A stretch of DNA of 64,000 bases from Siccibacter colletis (GTDB lineage Bacteria > Pseudomonadota > Gammaproteobacteria > Enterobacterales > Enterobacteriaceae), in the NCBI RefSeq assembly GCF_000696575.1, contig NZ_JMSQ01000006.1:496001-560000 (forward strand), in the 5' to 3' direction. The notes beneath the pieces were generated by a model. It was given only the letters and a program-made list of their open reading frames with translations, had not been told where the DNA came from and ran no database searches. Positions 1 through 10,363 of this stretch are shown here, one piece after another. Position 1 is the stretch's first letter; the number at the start of each line of letters is the position of its first letter. The translations under genes and the position numbers were made by a program.

Positions 1-838
1 GGAGTACCCGCTGAAGGCCAGCTACCGCCAGGCGGACAGCTTTGAGATCTTCTCGGTGGATAAAGTCGAGGGCTGGGTGGAAGGGCAGCCGGGCCGCGCA
101 CGCGGTAAACAGCGCCTCTACCATCCGTTCGAAAGCTTCCAGCACCAGATTGAGCGCGCCAACGGGCGCCAGGCGCTCTACTACCGTATTCGCGTGCGCG
201 AAGCGGTGAACGGGGCCGGGTTCGATCACGCGCTGTCGTTTGTGCGCGGGGATGAAACCGAAGTGGTGGGGCTGGATGAGTCGGTATCGGTCACCCTAAC
301 CTGCACCAACCGCGGACGTGCCGCCCAGCTGCTGGTGGGGGATATCTGCGTGCCCACCGGCGACTCGCCGACCTTCGCCACCTTCCGCAACATTGTGCGC
401 CCGACGCGTCCGCTGCGCCCGGCGCTCGATGGCAGCCTGCACTGGACGCTGATCTCTAACCTGTCCCTGAACTACGTCTCGCTGCTGCGGCGCGATGCGC
501 TGGTCCAGGTGCTGCGCACCTACGACTTCCCGACGCTCTACGACAAGCAGGCAGAACAGGCGTCGCGCAAGCGGCTGGCGGGCATTGAAGCGATTAATAC
601 CGTGCCGGTGGACAGGCTGGTGCGCGGTATGCCGGTGCGCGGCCTGAAGTCGGAGCTGTCGATTCGCCAGTCGGCGTTTGCCAGCGAAGGGGAGCTGTAT
701 CTGTTCAGCACCGTGCTGGCGCACTTCCTGTCGCTGTATGCCAGCGTGAACGCGTTTCACCTGCTGGAGGTGGTCAACCTCGATAACAAGGAGCGCTACC
801 GATGGCCGGTGAAAGCGGGTCAGCACTCGATGATGTAA
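1..838 (+). CDS. tssF: T6SS baseplate protein TssF (5' end cut off by window)
   Basis: C-terminal 278 residues or so of TssF, the baseplate wedge subunit that works with TssE, TssG and TssK at the inner membrane to start sheath assembly. The reading frame is open from base 2 through the window edge, so the GTG at 56 is internal and not the start. The segment containing FEIFSVDKVEGW and the later RGMPVRG stretch match what I know of the TssF C-terminus. tssG starts 37 bases before this gene's stop, an overlap typical of translational coupling of the two wedge subunits. The missing upstream T6SS genes (tssB, tssC, hcp, tssE, vgrG) would be expected to the left of the window. Confidence 0.93.
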   Translation, partial: EYPLKASYRQADSFEIFSVDKVEGWVEGQPGRARGKQRLYHPFESFQHQIERANGRQALYYRIRVREAVNGAGFDHALSFVRGDETEVVGLDESVSVTLTCTNRGRAAQLLVGDICVPTGDSPTFATFRNIVRPTRPLRPALDGSLHWTLISNLSLNYVSLLRRDALVQVLRTYDFPTLYDKQAEQASRKRLAGIEAINTVPVDRLVRGMPVRGLKSELSIRQSAFASEGELYLFSTVLAHFLSLYASVNAFHLLEVVNLDNKERYRWPVKAGQHSMM

Positions 839-1800
839 TCGACCACAGGGCGCTGGCGAACTACTCCTTCTATCAGCTGGTTGAGTTGCTCAACCGCATG
901 GAAGCTGTCGATCCGGAGCGCGGGCAGGATTTCGATCCGGTCAGCGAGCGGCTGCGGTTCAAATCCACCGCCTCGCTGGGGTTTCATCCCAGCGATATCG
1001 TCGGCATGTCGAAGGACGATGCCGGGCGGCATCACCTGGAAGTGGCGTTTATGGGGCTGCACGGCAGCCAGTCGCCGATGCCGGGCTACTACCTCGACGA
1101 CCTGGCCTGGGAGTATGCCCAGCAGGAGCCGAAGCTCGGGCTGTTTCTCGACTTCTTCCATCACCGCCTGCTGACGCTGCTGCACCGGGTATGGCGAAAA
1201 TACCGCTATCACGTGCGCTTTCAGGACAACGGCGAAGACGGCTTTTCGCGCTTGATGTTTGCGCTGGTGGGGCTGGGCAACGATGCGGTGCGCGAGAGCC
1301 TGCCGGTGAACCGCGCCAAGATGCTCTCCTACGCCGGGATGCTGGCCAGCCCCAGCCGTTCCCCGGAAGTGGTGGCCGGGCTGGTGATGCACTGTTTTGA
1401 CCTTGAGAGCGTCGAGGTTGAGGTATGGCAGGCGCGCAAGGTGCCGGTGTGCGAAGAGCAGCAGAACCGCCTGGGCCGCGCCAACAGCCGGCTCGGGGAC
1501 GACTTCGTCATCGGCGAAAAGGTCAGCGACTGCGCCGGTAAGTTTCTGCTGAAGATTAACAACCTGAGCTTTAGCGATTTCCTCAGGTTTCTGCCCAACG
1601 GCGATCAGTTTGAACCGCTGGTGCGCTTTGTTTCATTCATTCTGCGCGACCAGCTGGCGTGGGATTTACGCCTCGGTTTTGGCCTGGAGCAGGCCAGCGG
1701 GATGCGCCTCGGTGATGCGCGTTACGCCAGCCTGGGATGGAGTAGTTTTCTCGGTAACCCGCCGGCCGACCCGTGGGTAACGATTTGTGTACAGGAGTAA
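802..1800 (+). CDS. tssG: T6SS baseplate protein TssG
   Basis: 332-residue TssG (DUF1305 family), which joins two TssF copies to make the baseplate wedge. The N-terminal part has the family's YSFYQLVELL start and the region around SLGFHPSDI and FMGLHGSQSPMPGYY, a hallmark of TssG. Length is normal for the family. The ATG at 802 lies inside the end of tssF, so the pair is probably translationally coupled. The stop is followed almost at once by the FHA gene; the tail of tssG (AGGAG at about 1792-1796) carries the ribosome-binding site for that gene. Confidence 0.94.
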   Translation: MAGESGSALDDVIDHRALANYSFYQLVELLNRMEAVDPERGQDFDPVSERLRFKSTASLGFHPSDIVGMSKDDAGRHHLEVAFMGLHGSQSPMPGYYLDDLAWEYAQQEPKLGLFLDFFHHRLLTLLHRVWRKYRYHVRFQDNGEDGFSRLMFALVGLGNDAVRESLPVNRAKMLSYAGMLASPSRSPEVVAGLVMHCFDLESVEVEVWQARKVPVCEEQQNRLGRANSRLGDDFVIGEKVSDCAGKFLLKINNLSFSDFLRFLPNGDQFEPLVRFVSFILRDQLAWDLRLGFGLEQASGMRLGDARYASLGWSSFLGNPPADPWVTICVQE

Positions 1801-1802
1801 GT

Positions 1803-3023
1803 GTGAGCGACGGTAATCAGCAACTTTCGCTGTTGGTGCTTAACAGCGAGCAACTGGAAGGGAATACACAGGTTCAGCATCACTTCGGGCCGGAAGGCGG
1901 CTCGCTCGGTGCGGCGGATCGCGACGACTGGCAGCTCAAAGAGCGTCTCGGCGCGGTGCAGCCGGAGCACGCGCGCATTGAGATGGTGGATGGCCGTTTT
2001 TGCCTGTGCGATCTCAGCGGCCAGACCTACATCAATCAGGCCACCTCGCCGGTGGGCCGCAACCGCCGCGTGGCGCTGACCCAGGGGGACGAGCTGCTGA
2101 TTGGCCCGTTCCGCATTCGGGTGTTTATCGGTGCCGTGCAGGTGGAGCCGCAGCTGGATCAGATCATCGGCAACCGCCGCGACAACGATATTGACGACTG
2201 GCTGGGCGACGAGTTTACCGGTTTTACCGCCCCGGCAGAGGACCGTCCGGGTCACGACAAACACAGCGATCCGCTCTGGGTACTGCAGCAGGAGCGCAAC
2301 AGCGCCGCGGCCATGCTCAACGGCAGCGCGAGCGTGCCGGACATGATGCCGCAACGTAATCCGCTTTCGGGAATTGAGGACAAGATGGATCAGGAATTTA
2401 TCGAACTCCCTGACGTTCAGGGTTACAGCAGTGATTTCAACAGCGCCGCTGGCGTATCGCTGGCCCCGCTGATGCGCGGCCTCGGGCAGACGCTGGCGCT
2501 GCGGGACGGCCAGCAGAGCCAGGAGATGCTGCACGAGATGGGCAAAACCCTGCGTGCCACGCTGGAAGGGCTGCTGACGCTGCAGGCCGAGCAGGCGGCG
2601 CTGGCGGATAAGCTGCTGCGTCCGATCGAAGATAACCCGCTGCGCCTCGGGCTCAGCTATGACGACACCCTGGCGCTGCTGTTCGCCGAAACCAAAAGCC
2701 CGGTGCATCTCTCAGCCCCGGCGGCGGTGGCGGAAGTGCTGCGCAATATTCGCGTGCATCACATCGCCAATCAGCAGGCCATTGGCGCGGCGCTTAACAG
2801 CATGGTGCAGGCGTTCTCGCCGGACGTGCTGCTCAAGCGCTTCAGCCACTACCGCCGCGGCGGGGAGGAGGTGCCGATGCACGACGGATGGGCGTGGGAG
2901 ATGTACGAGCACTACTTCCAGGAGCTGACGTCAAGCCGTCAGCAGGGCTTCCAGCGACTGTTCCAGCAGGTGTATGCCCAGGCATATGACCGTGCGGTGC
3001 GTGAGCAGCAGGAGCAAGCATAA
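1803..3023 (+). CDS. tagH: FHA-domain T6SS protein TagH (VasC-like)
   Basis: 406 residues. The start chosen is the GTG at 1803, just after the tssG stop and preceded by AGGAG. An upstream in-frame GTG at 1773 would lie inside tssG and has no such signal. The first ~100 residues are a forkhead-associated domain with the strand containing PEHARIEM, followed by the FCLCDLSGQTYIN and GDELLIGPFRIRV stretches typical of FHA folds. The C-terminal ~200 residues match the T6SS FHA C-terminal domain. In Pseudomonas the FHA protein is the target of the threonine kinase/phosphatase pair PpkA/PppA; neither is visible in this window. It overlaps tssJ by one base. Confidence 0.9.
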   Translation: MSDGNQQLSLLVLNSEQLEGNTQVQHHFGPEGGSLGAADRDDWQLKERLGAVQPEHARIEMVDGRFCLCDLSGQTYINQATSPVGRNRRVALTQGDELLIGPFRIRVFIGAVQVEPQLDQIIGNRRDNDIDDWLGDEFTGFTAPAEDRPGHDKHSDPLWVLQQERNSAAAMLNGSASVPDMMPQRNPLSGIEDKMDQEFIELPDVQGYSSDFNSAAGVSLAPLMRGLGQTLALRDGQQSQEMLHEMGKTLRATLEGLLTLQAEQAALADKLLRPIEDNPLRLGLSYDDTLALLFAETKSPVHLSAPAAVAEVLRNIRVHHIANQQAIGAALNSMVQAFSPDVLLKRFSHYRRGGEEVPMHDGWAWEMYEHYFQELTSSRQQGFQRLFQQVYAQAYDRAVREQQEQA

Positions 3024-3538
3024 TGCTGAAACCGGCACTGGTTTTTCTGGTGGCGTTAACCCTGGGCGGCTGTACCACCCTCGGCAAAATGGCGGATGTC
3101 GCCATGGATCCTGATATTCAGGTGGGCAGCAACAACGATCAGCCCTCCACCGTGGCCTTCAGCATGGTCGCCGAACCGGACATGAACCCCAACGAGAGCG
3201 GCGACGCGGCTCCGCTGGAGTTCCAGATCGTGATGCTGTCTGAAGACTCCCGCCTGCTGGCCACCGACTTCGATCAGGTCACCACCGACATCGAAGCGGC
3301 GCTGGCAAAAAACTATATCGACCACCAGGACTACACCCTGCTGCCGGGCCAGTTCAAATACCTGCCGCCGGTGAAGCTGGATGAGAAAGTGCGCTACATC
3401 GGCGTCATCGCCCGCTACGCCGACCCCGACAGCTCGGAATGGCGCAAGGTGATCAAAGTGAAAAACACCGGCCATGCTTACCAGATCCTGGTGCACCTGC
3501 GCCTGGATGAAGTCGAATTACAGCAAGAAGAAGAATAA
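3023..3538 (+). CDS. tssJ: T6SS outer-membrane lipoprotein TssJ
   Basis: 171-residue lipoprotein of the T6SS membrane complex, anchored in the outer membrane and contacting the periplasmic end of TssM. A type II signal peptide with lipobox LGGC puts the acylated cysteine at residue 17. The mature part has the family's beta-sandwich pattern, including FQIVMLSEDSRLLATDFDQV and the tail IGVIARYADPDSSEWRKV. The ATG overlaps the TAA of tagH (TAATG), and tssK begins two bases after its stop, so all three are surely co-transcribed. Confidence 0.94.
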   Translation: MLKPALVFLVALTLGGCTTLGKMADVAMDPDIQVGSNNDQPSTVAFSMVAEPDMNPNESGDAAPLEFQIVMLSEDSRLLATDFDQVTTDIEAALAKNYIDHQDYTLLPGQFKYLPPVKLDEKVRYIGVIARYADPDSSEWRKVIKVKNTGHAYQILVHLRLDEVELQQEEE

Positions 3539-3540
3539 CG

Positions 3541-4878
3541 ATGTCTATTCGAAACCGTGTTATCTGGCGTGAAGGGCTGTTTATCAAGCCTCAGCACTTT
3601 CAACAGCAGCAGCGCCACACCGATTACGCGCTCCACGCCCGACTGAGCGCGGTGAGCGACTACTACTACGGCCTGCAGAGCCTGACCATCAACGAAGAGT
3701 ATCTCAACTTCGGGCGTATCGCGCTGGTGAGCGCCACCGGCGTGATGCCGGACGGTACGGTGTTCAACGTCCCCGGCGACGACGCGCTGCCGCAGCCGCT
3801 GGAGATCACCGATGCCTCGGTCACCAATCAGAAAGTCTATCTGGCTATTCCACTGGCGGTGAGCGGCGTGCGGGAAGTGAGCGACGAGGAGCAGCAGGTC
3901 TCTTCCCGCCTCGCGGCGCACCGCTATGACGTGCGCGATCTGCACAGCGACGGCGGGGATGTGGTGTCGCTGGACGTAGGCCGCGTCAGCCTGCGCCTGA
4001 TGCTGGAGCGCGACGACCGCAGCGCCTACGCCTCGATGGCTATCGCCTGTATTCAGGACAAACGCCCGGACGGCGGCCTGATCCTCGACCCGACCTTTAT
4101 GCCGTGCAGCGCCAGCGTGGCGGCGATCCCGGTGCTGAAACGCTTTCTCGGCGAGTCTGCCGGGCTGGTGGCCGAACGCGCCCGCAGTCTGTCGCAGCGC
4201 ATTGCCGCACCGGGCCAGCAGGGGGTGGCTGACGTTGCCGAATTCATGATGCTGCAATTGCTCAACCGCGTGCAGCCGCAGCTCTCCCACCTGGCGCGTC
4301 TCGGCACGCTGCACCCGGAGCGCCTGCACGAAGCGCTGGTGAGCTTCTGCGGCGAGCTGATGACCTTTACCGACGAGTCGCGCCTGCCGCCGGAGTTTCC
4401 GGCCTACCGCCACGACGACCAGCGCGTCAGCTTCGAACCGGTGATGCAGGCGCTGCGTCAGGCGCTCAGCACCGTGCTGTCGCCGCGCGCCGTGTCGCTC
4501 CAGCTGCGTAAACACCCGTACGGCATCGTCATGGCGATCGTCGGCGACAGCGAGCTGATGAACAGCGCCGAATTTATCCTCGCGGTGCGCGCCCGCATGC
4601 CGCAGGAGCAGCTGCGCAAACAGCTGCTGCAGCAGACCAAAGTCGCCTCCAGCGAGAAGATCCGCGAGCTTATCAGCCTGCAGCTGCCGGGCGTTCCGCT
4701 GCTGCCGCTGCCGGTGGCCCCGCGTCAGCTGCCGTATCACGCCGGCTACAGCTACTTCCAGCTCGATCGCCAGAGCCCGGCCTGGCAGATGCTGGTGATC
4801 GGCAACACTCTGGCGTTCCATATCGCCGGCGAGTTCCCGGAACTGGATCTTCAGCTCTGGGCCATTCGTGGTCAGTAA
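3541..4878 (+). CDS. tssK: T6SS baseplate-membrane connector TssK
   Basis: 445 residues, the usual TssK (VasE, DUF876) length. TssK trimers tie the baseplate wedges to the cytoplasmic domains of TssL and TssM. The N-terminus V-I-W-R-E-G-L-F-I-K-P-Q-H-F-Q-Q-Q is the family signature, and the C-terminal receptor-binding domain (from about residue 320) ends in LQLWAIRGQ. A divergent paralogue of this C-terminal part is found fused to a TssC fragment near 25.2 kb. The gene starts two bases after tssJ; tssL follows after a 15-base gap with a GGGAGAGGG ribosome-binding site. Confidence 0.95.
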   Translation: MSIRNRVIWREGLFIKPQHFQQQQRHTDYALHARLSAVSDYYYGLQSLTINEEYLNFGRIALVSATGVMPDGTVFNVPGDDALPQPLEITDASVTNQKVYLAIPLAVSGVREVSDEEQQVSSRLAAHRYDVRDLHSDGGDVVSLDVGRVSLRLMLERDDRSAYASMAIACIQDKRPDGGLILDPTFMPCSASVAAIPVLKRFLGESAGLVAERARSLSQRIAAPGQQGVADVAEFMMLQLLNRVQPQLSHLARLGTLHPERLHEALVSFCGELMTFTDESRLPPEFPAYRHDDQRVSFEPVMQALRQALSTVLSPRAVSLQLRKHPYGIVMAIVGDSELMNSAEFILAVRARMPQEQLRKQLLQQTKVASSEKIRELISLQLPGVPLLPLPVAPRQLPYHAGYSYFQLDRQSPAWQMLVIGNTLAFHIAGEFPELDLQLWAIRGQ

Positions 4879-4893
4879 TCGGGAGAGGGAACG

Positions 4894-5670
4894 ATGACCA
4901 TCGAGGTACTGAAAAACGACAACCTGGGGGAGCTGCTGTTCGAGCACGCCCGCCAGATGGATATGGATTCCGACTACTGGTTCCGCATGCGCGGCCAGAG
5001 CATCAACCCGATGATCGACGCGGTCACGCCGCTGCTCGGCATGGTGGGGCGCGTGCGTCAGATGAACCAGTACACCGGCGTGCCGGATCTCTACCAGACC
5101 GTGGTGACAGAGATTCAGGCCATCGAGCAGGAGCTGTCCACCCACGGCTACGAAGCCGGGGTGATCCTCTCGTTTCGCTACATCCTCTGCACCTTTATTG
5201 ATGAGGCGGTGATGAGCAAGGAGTGGGGCAGCCAGAGCGTCTGGTCGGAAAACTCGCTGCTGGCGCGCTTTCACAATGAGACCTGGGGCGGCGAAAAGGT
5301 GTTTGCCCTGCTCGATAAGTTGCAGGAGGAGCCGCAGCGCTACCGCGACATCCTGGAGTTTATCTGGCTGTGCCTGACCCTCGGCTTCCAGGGGCGTTAC
5401 CGCGTGATGCCCCAGGGCCACGGCGAATTTTTAAACGTGATCCGCAAGCTGCACCGCACCCTGCGCCCGGAGCCGGTTAACGCCCCGACGGTGTTTCACC
5501 TTGACCTCGGGCAGCAGGCATCGCGCTACCGCCTGAAGCGCCAGGTGACGCTGCGCACGGTGTTTATCGGTATCTGCCTCACGCTGGCCGGGATTTTTGG
5601 CCTCTATCACTATCAACTCAGCAATCAGACCCAGGACGTACTTCGTCAGTTGGGAGAATTATTAAAATAA
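4894..5670 (+). CDS. tssL: T6SS inner-membrane protein TssL (DotU/IcmH)
   Basis: 258-residue tail-anchored inner-membrane protein of the TssJLM complex. The cytoplasmic DotU domain occupies roughly residues 20-210 and contains the conserved FIDEAVMSKEWG segment. A single transmembrane helix lies near residues 220-240 (IGICLTLAGIFGLYHY), followed by a short periplasmic tail. It has no OmpA/peptidoglycan-binding extension, so it is the short TssL form. It sits between tssK and clpV in a continuous operon. Confidence 0.94.
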   Translation: MTIEVLKNDNLGELLFEHARQMDMDSDYWFRMRGQSINPMIDAVTPLLGMVGRVRQMNQYTGVPDLYQTVVTEIQAIEQELSTHGYEAGVILSFRYILCTFIDEAVMSKEWGSQSVWSENSLLARFHNETWGGEKVFALLDKLQEEPQRYRDILEFIWLCLTLGFQGRYRVMPQGHGEFLNVIRKLHRTLRPEPVNAPTVFHLDLGQQASRYRLKRQVTLRTVFIGICLTLAGIFGLYHYQLSNQTQDVLRQLGELLK

Positions 5671-5680
5671 GGAAGACACC

Positions 5681-8275
5681 GTGATTCGTATTGACCTGCC
5701 GGTACTTGTTGAACGTCTGAACCCGGTATGCCGCCACATGCTTGAAGAGGCGGCGGCGCTGTGCGTTAACCATCAGGGCGCTGAGATCCGCATTGAGCAT
5801 CTGCTGCTGAAAGCTATCGACACGCCGCTCTCCGACGTGCGGCTGATCCTGAACCGTGCCGGGGTGGATCTGGATGAGGCGAGGACGCTGCTGCAACCCA
5901 ACGAGCATGACAAAACCCTGAATCCGGGCTATCCGTCGTTTTCTCCGCTGCTGGTGGAGTGGCTGCAGGACAGCTGGCTGCTGGCCTCCGCCCAGATGCG
6001 CCATCCCCAGCTGCGCAGCGGCGTGATGCTGCTGGTGCTGCTGATGACGCCGCACCGCTATCTCTCCACGCCGGTGACGCGCCTGCTGGCGAAGGTCAAC
6101 CGCGACCTGCTTACCCAGCAGTTTGACGAGTGGGTAAAAACCTCCGCCGAAACCGAGGTGGTCAGCAGTGACACTGGCGCAAGCGCCCCGGTGGCTACCG
6201 ATGCCACCCTGCTGGGCCGCTTCACCCAGAACATCACCGAGCAGGCGCGCCAGCAGCAGCTGGACCCGGTGCTGTGCCGTGATGAAGAGATTGACCTGAT
6301 GATCGACATCCTCTCACGCCGCCGCAAAAACAACCCGATCATCGTCGGCGAAGCGGGCGTCGGGAAAAGCGCCCTGATTGAAGGCCTGGCGCTGCGCATC
6401 ATTGACGGCCTGGTGCCGGAAAAGCTGCAGGGCGTGGAGCTGCTGTCGCTGGATCTCGGCGCGATGCAGGCCGGTGCGGCGGTAAAAGGGGAGTTTGAGA
6501 AGCGCTTCAAGGGCGTGATGCAGGAAGTAAAAGACGCGCCGCGTCCGGTGATCCTGTTTATCGACGAAGCGCACACCCTGATTGGCGCAGGCAACCAGGC
6601 CGGTGGCCTTGATGTTTCCAACCTGATTAAACCGGCGCTGGCCCGCGGCGAGCTGCGCACCATCGCCGCCACCACCTGGAGCGAGTACAAAAAGTACGTT
6701 GAGAAAGACGCTGCCCTGTCGCGCCGTTTCCAGCAGGTGAAAGTGGGCGAGCCGAGCGCCGAACAGGCAACGGTGATCCTGCGCGGTCTGCGCACCATCT
6801 ATGAAAAAGCTCACGGCGTGCTGATCGACGAAGCGGCGCTGCATGCGGCGGCCACGCTGTCGGCACGCTATATCTCCGGGCGCCAGCTGCCGGATAAAGC
6901 CATTGACGTGCTGGATACCGCCTGTGCGCGCGTTGCCATCAACCTCACCACGCCGCCGCGCGCGGTGAGCCATCTGCAAACCCGTCTGCAGCAGCGCGAG
7001 CTGGAGATCGCTCAGCTTGAGCGCCAGCGCCGCATTGGTCTTGGCGATCACGCCGAGCGTCTGACATCCCTTGAAAGCGAGCAGGGGAGCGACCGCGCAA
7101 CGCTCGCTGAGCACGAAGCCCACTGGCAGCAGCAGCAGGCGCTGGTGCAGCAGATTATTGCCCTGCGCGCTGAACTGCTGAGCGACGAGCCGCCGGCAGA
7201 CATTGAGGCCGCCGGTGCGGAACTGAAAGCGCAGGAAGCGGCGCTGGCGGAATTTGAAAAGAGCGCAGTGCGCCTGTCCGCCCACGTTGACGCCGCGCAG
7301 ATTGCGGCGGTGATCGCCGAATGGACCGGGGTGCCGGTGAACCGCATTTCCCAGAGTGAGCTGGACGTGGTGACGCGTCTGCCGGACTACCTGGGCGACA
7401 GCATCAAAGGCCAGGGGCTGGCGATCGCGCATCTGCACAAGCATCTGCTTACTGCCCGCGCCGATCTGCGTCGCGCCGGTCGCCCGCTCGGGGCGTTCCT
7501 GCTGGTGGGGCCAAGCGGTGTCGGTAAAACCGAAACCGTGGTGCAGATTGCCGACCTGCTGTTTGGCGGGCGCAACTACCTCACCACCATCAACATGTCC
7601 GAATATCAGGAGAAGCACACGGTGTCGCGCCTGATCGGCTCGCCGCCGGGCTACGTCGGCTTTGGTGAGGGCGGCATTCTTACCGAAGCCATCCGCCAGA
7701 AACCGTATTCGGTGGTGCTGCTGGATGAAGTGGAGAAGGCGCACCCGGACGTGCTGAACCTGTTCTACCAGGCGTTCGACAAGGGCGAGCTGGCCGACGG
7801 GGAAGGGCGCATCATCGACTGCAAAAACGTGGTGTTCTTCCTGACCTCTAACCTCGGTTTCCAGACCATTGTCGATTACGCCGAGCGCCAGGACGTGCTG
7901 CTGGACGCGCTCTACCCGGAGCTGACCACCTTCTTCAAACCGGCGCTGCTGGCGCGTATGGAAGTGATCCCGTACCTGCCGCTGGGCCACGACACCCTGA
8001 AAGCCATCGTGCAGGGCAAACTGGCGCGTCTGGTGACGCTGCTGCAAACCCGCTTTGGTGCCAGCGTGGAGATTGACGACGCGGTGCCGGAAGAGATCCT
8101 GCGTCGTGCCAACCGCAGCGAGAACGGAGCGCGCATGCTGGAGTCGATCATCGACGGTGCGCTGCTGCCGCCGGTTTCGCTGCAGCTGTTGCAGCGCATG
8201 GCGACGGGCGAGCCGGTGTCGCGCATCACCTTCACCCTGGCTGAGGGTGAGTTTGCGTGCGGCCTGGAGGGGTGA
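5681..8275 (+). CDS. tssH: T6SS AAA+ ATPase TssH (ClpV)
   Basis: 864-residue ClpB-family unfoldase that disassembles the contracted TssB/TssC sheath. GTG start at 5681 behind an AAGGAAG ribosome-binding site. An N-terminal double-Clp domain (about residues 1-150) leads into a first AAA+ module with Walker A GEAGVGKSA near residue 223 and Walker B LFIDEAHT. A middle coiled coil (about 410-520) follows, then a second AAA+ module with Walker A GPSGVGKTE near 610 and LLDEVEKAHPDV. All catalytic motifs are intact, in contrast to the truncated clpV at 28.9-30.6 kb. Three bases separate it from vasH. Confidence 0.95.
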   Translation: MIRIDLPVLVERLNPVCRHMLEEAAALCVNHQGAEIRIEHLLLKAIDTPLSDVRLILNRAGVDLDEARTLLQPNEHDKTLNPGYPSFSPLLVEWLQDSWLLASAQMRHPQLRSGVMLLVLLMTPHRYLSTPVTRLLAKVNRDLLTQQFDEWVKTSAETEVVSSDTGASAPVATDATLLGRFTQNITEQARQQQLDPVLCRDEEIDLMIDILSRRRKNNPIIVGEAGVGKSALIEGLALRIIDGLVPEKLQGVELLSLDLGAMQAGAAVKGEFEKRFKGVMQEVKDAPRPVILFIDEAHTLIGAGNQAGGLDVSNLIKPALARGELRTIAATTWSEYKKYVEKDAALSRRFQQVKVGEPSAEQATVILRGLRTIYEKAHGVLIDEAALHAAATLSARYISGRQLPDKAIDVLDTACARVAINLTTPPRAVSHLQTRLQQRELEIAQLERQRRIGLGDHAERLTSLESEQGSDRATLAEHEAHWQQQQALVQQIIALRAELLSDEPPADIEAAGAELKAQEAALAEFEKSAVRLSAHVDAAQIAAVIAEWTGVPVNRISQSELDVVTRLPDYLGDSIKGQGLAIAHLHKHLLTARADLRRAGRPLGAFLLVGPSGVGKTETVVQIADLLFGGRNYLTTINMSEYQEKHTVSRLIGSPPGYVGFGEGGILTEAIRQKPYSVVLLDEVEKAHPDVLNLFYQAFDKGELADGEGRIIDCKNVVFFLTSNLGFQTIVDYAERQDVLLDALYPELTTFFKPALLARMEVIPYLPLGHDTLKAIVQGKLARLVTLLQTRFGASVEIDDAVPEEILRRANRSENGARMLESIIDGALLPPVSLQLLQRMATGEPVSRITFTLAEGEFACGLEG

Positions 8276-8277
8276 GC

Positions 8278-9815
<1,538 letters not shown>

Positions 9816-9816
<1 letters not shown>

Positions 9817-10355
9817 TGAGCGTCCTCACCCTGTTACCGCTCCTGACCTCGGCCTTCGGCCCGGCGCCGCTGGAGCGCAGCGTTCAGCAGTGTCAGAAGG
9901 AGCAGAGCGCTGAGCTGCGGCTGGCCTGCTACGACGCGCTGGGTCGCGTGTCGGCGACCACCGCCGCGCCCGCAGCCGACCCCACCGGCTGGCGGCTGGA
10001 GAAAGATGCCCTGAGCGGCGACCTGACCCTGATGCGCAGCGTGCCGCCGGGTGCCACCTTCAGCGTCGCCTGTCTGAACGCCATCACCCACATTCGCGTG
10101 CGCATGACCCTGCCCTGGGAAGGGGAGAACGTCACTGCCACCCTCGACGGCGTTCCCGCCTCGGGCAACTGGTTTGTGCGCGATAAGGGCCGCCTGCTGG
10201 AGTTTGGCCGTGGTCTGCCGGCCATCGACGAACTGAAGCGCTGGTCCGGTCAGCACGAACTGACGCTGACCAGCGATGAGGGGCGCGAGGTGCGTATCCC
10301 GTTAACCGGCATGGGCGAGGCGGTGAAGCCGCTGCGCCAGCTGTGTCGCTGGTAG
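9816..10355 (+). CDS. tagO: T6SS-associated protein TagO/VasI family
   Basis: 179 residues. The ATG at 9816 overlaps the TAA of vasH (TAATG); a possible earlier in-frame start at 9792 lies inside vasH. The N-terminal hydrophobic stretch (MSVLTLLPLLTSAFG) could be a signal peptide or anchor. It is followed by the QQCQKEQSAELRLACYDAL motif with two cysteines, common to the VasI/TagO family and related Enterobacterales proteins. A beta-rich region with a conserved CLNAITHIRVRM follows. The molecular role is not established; homologues sit in T6SS loci between vasH and tssA. Confidence 0.82.
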
Positions 10356-10363
10356 GGGGCCGG

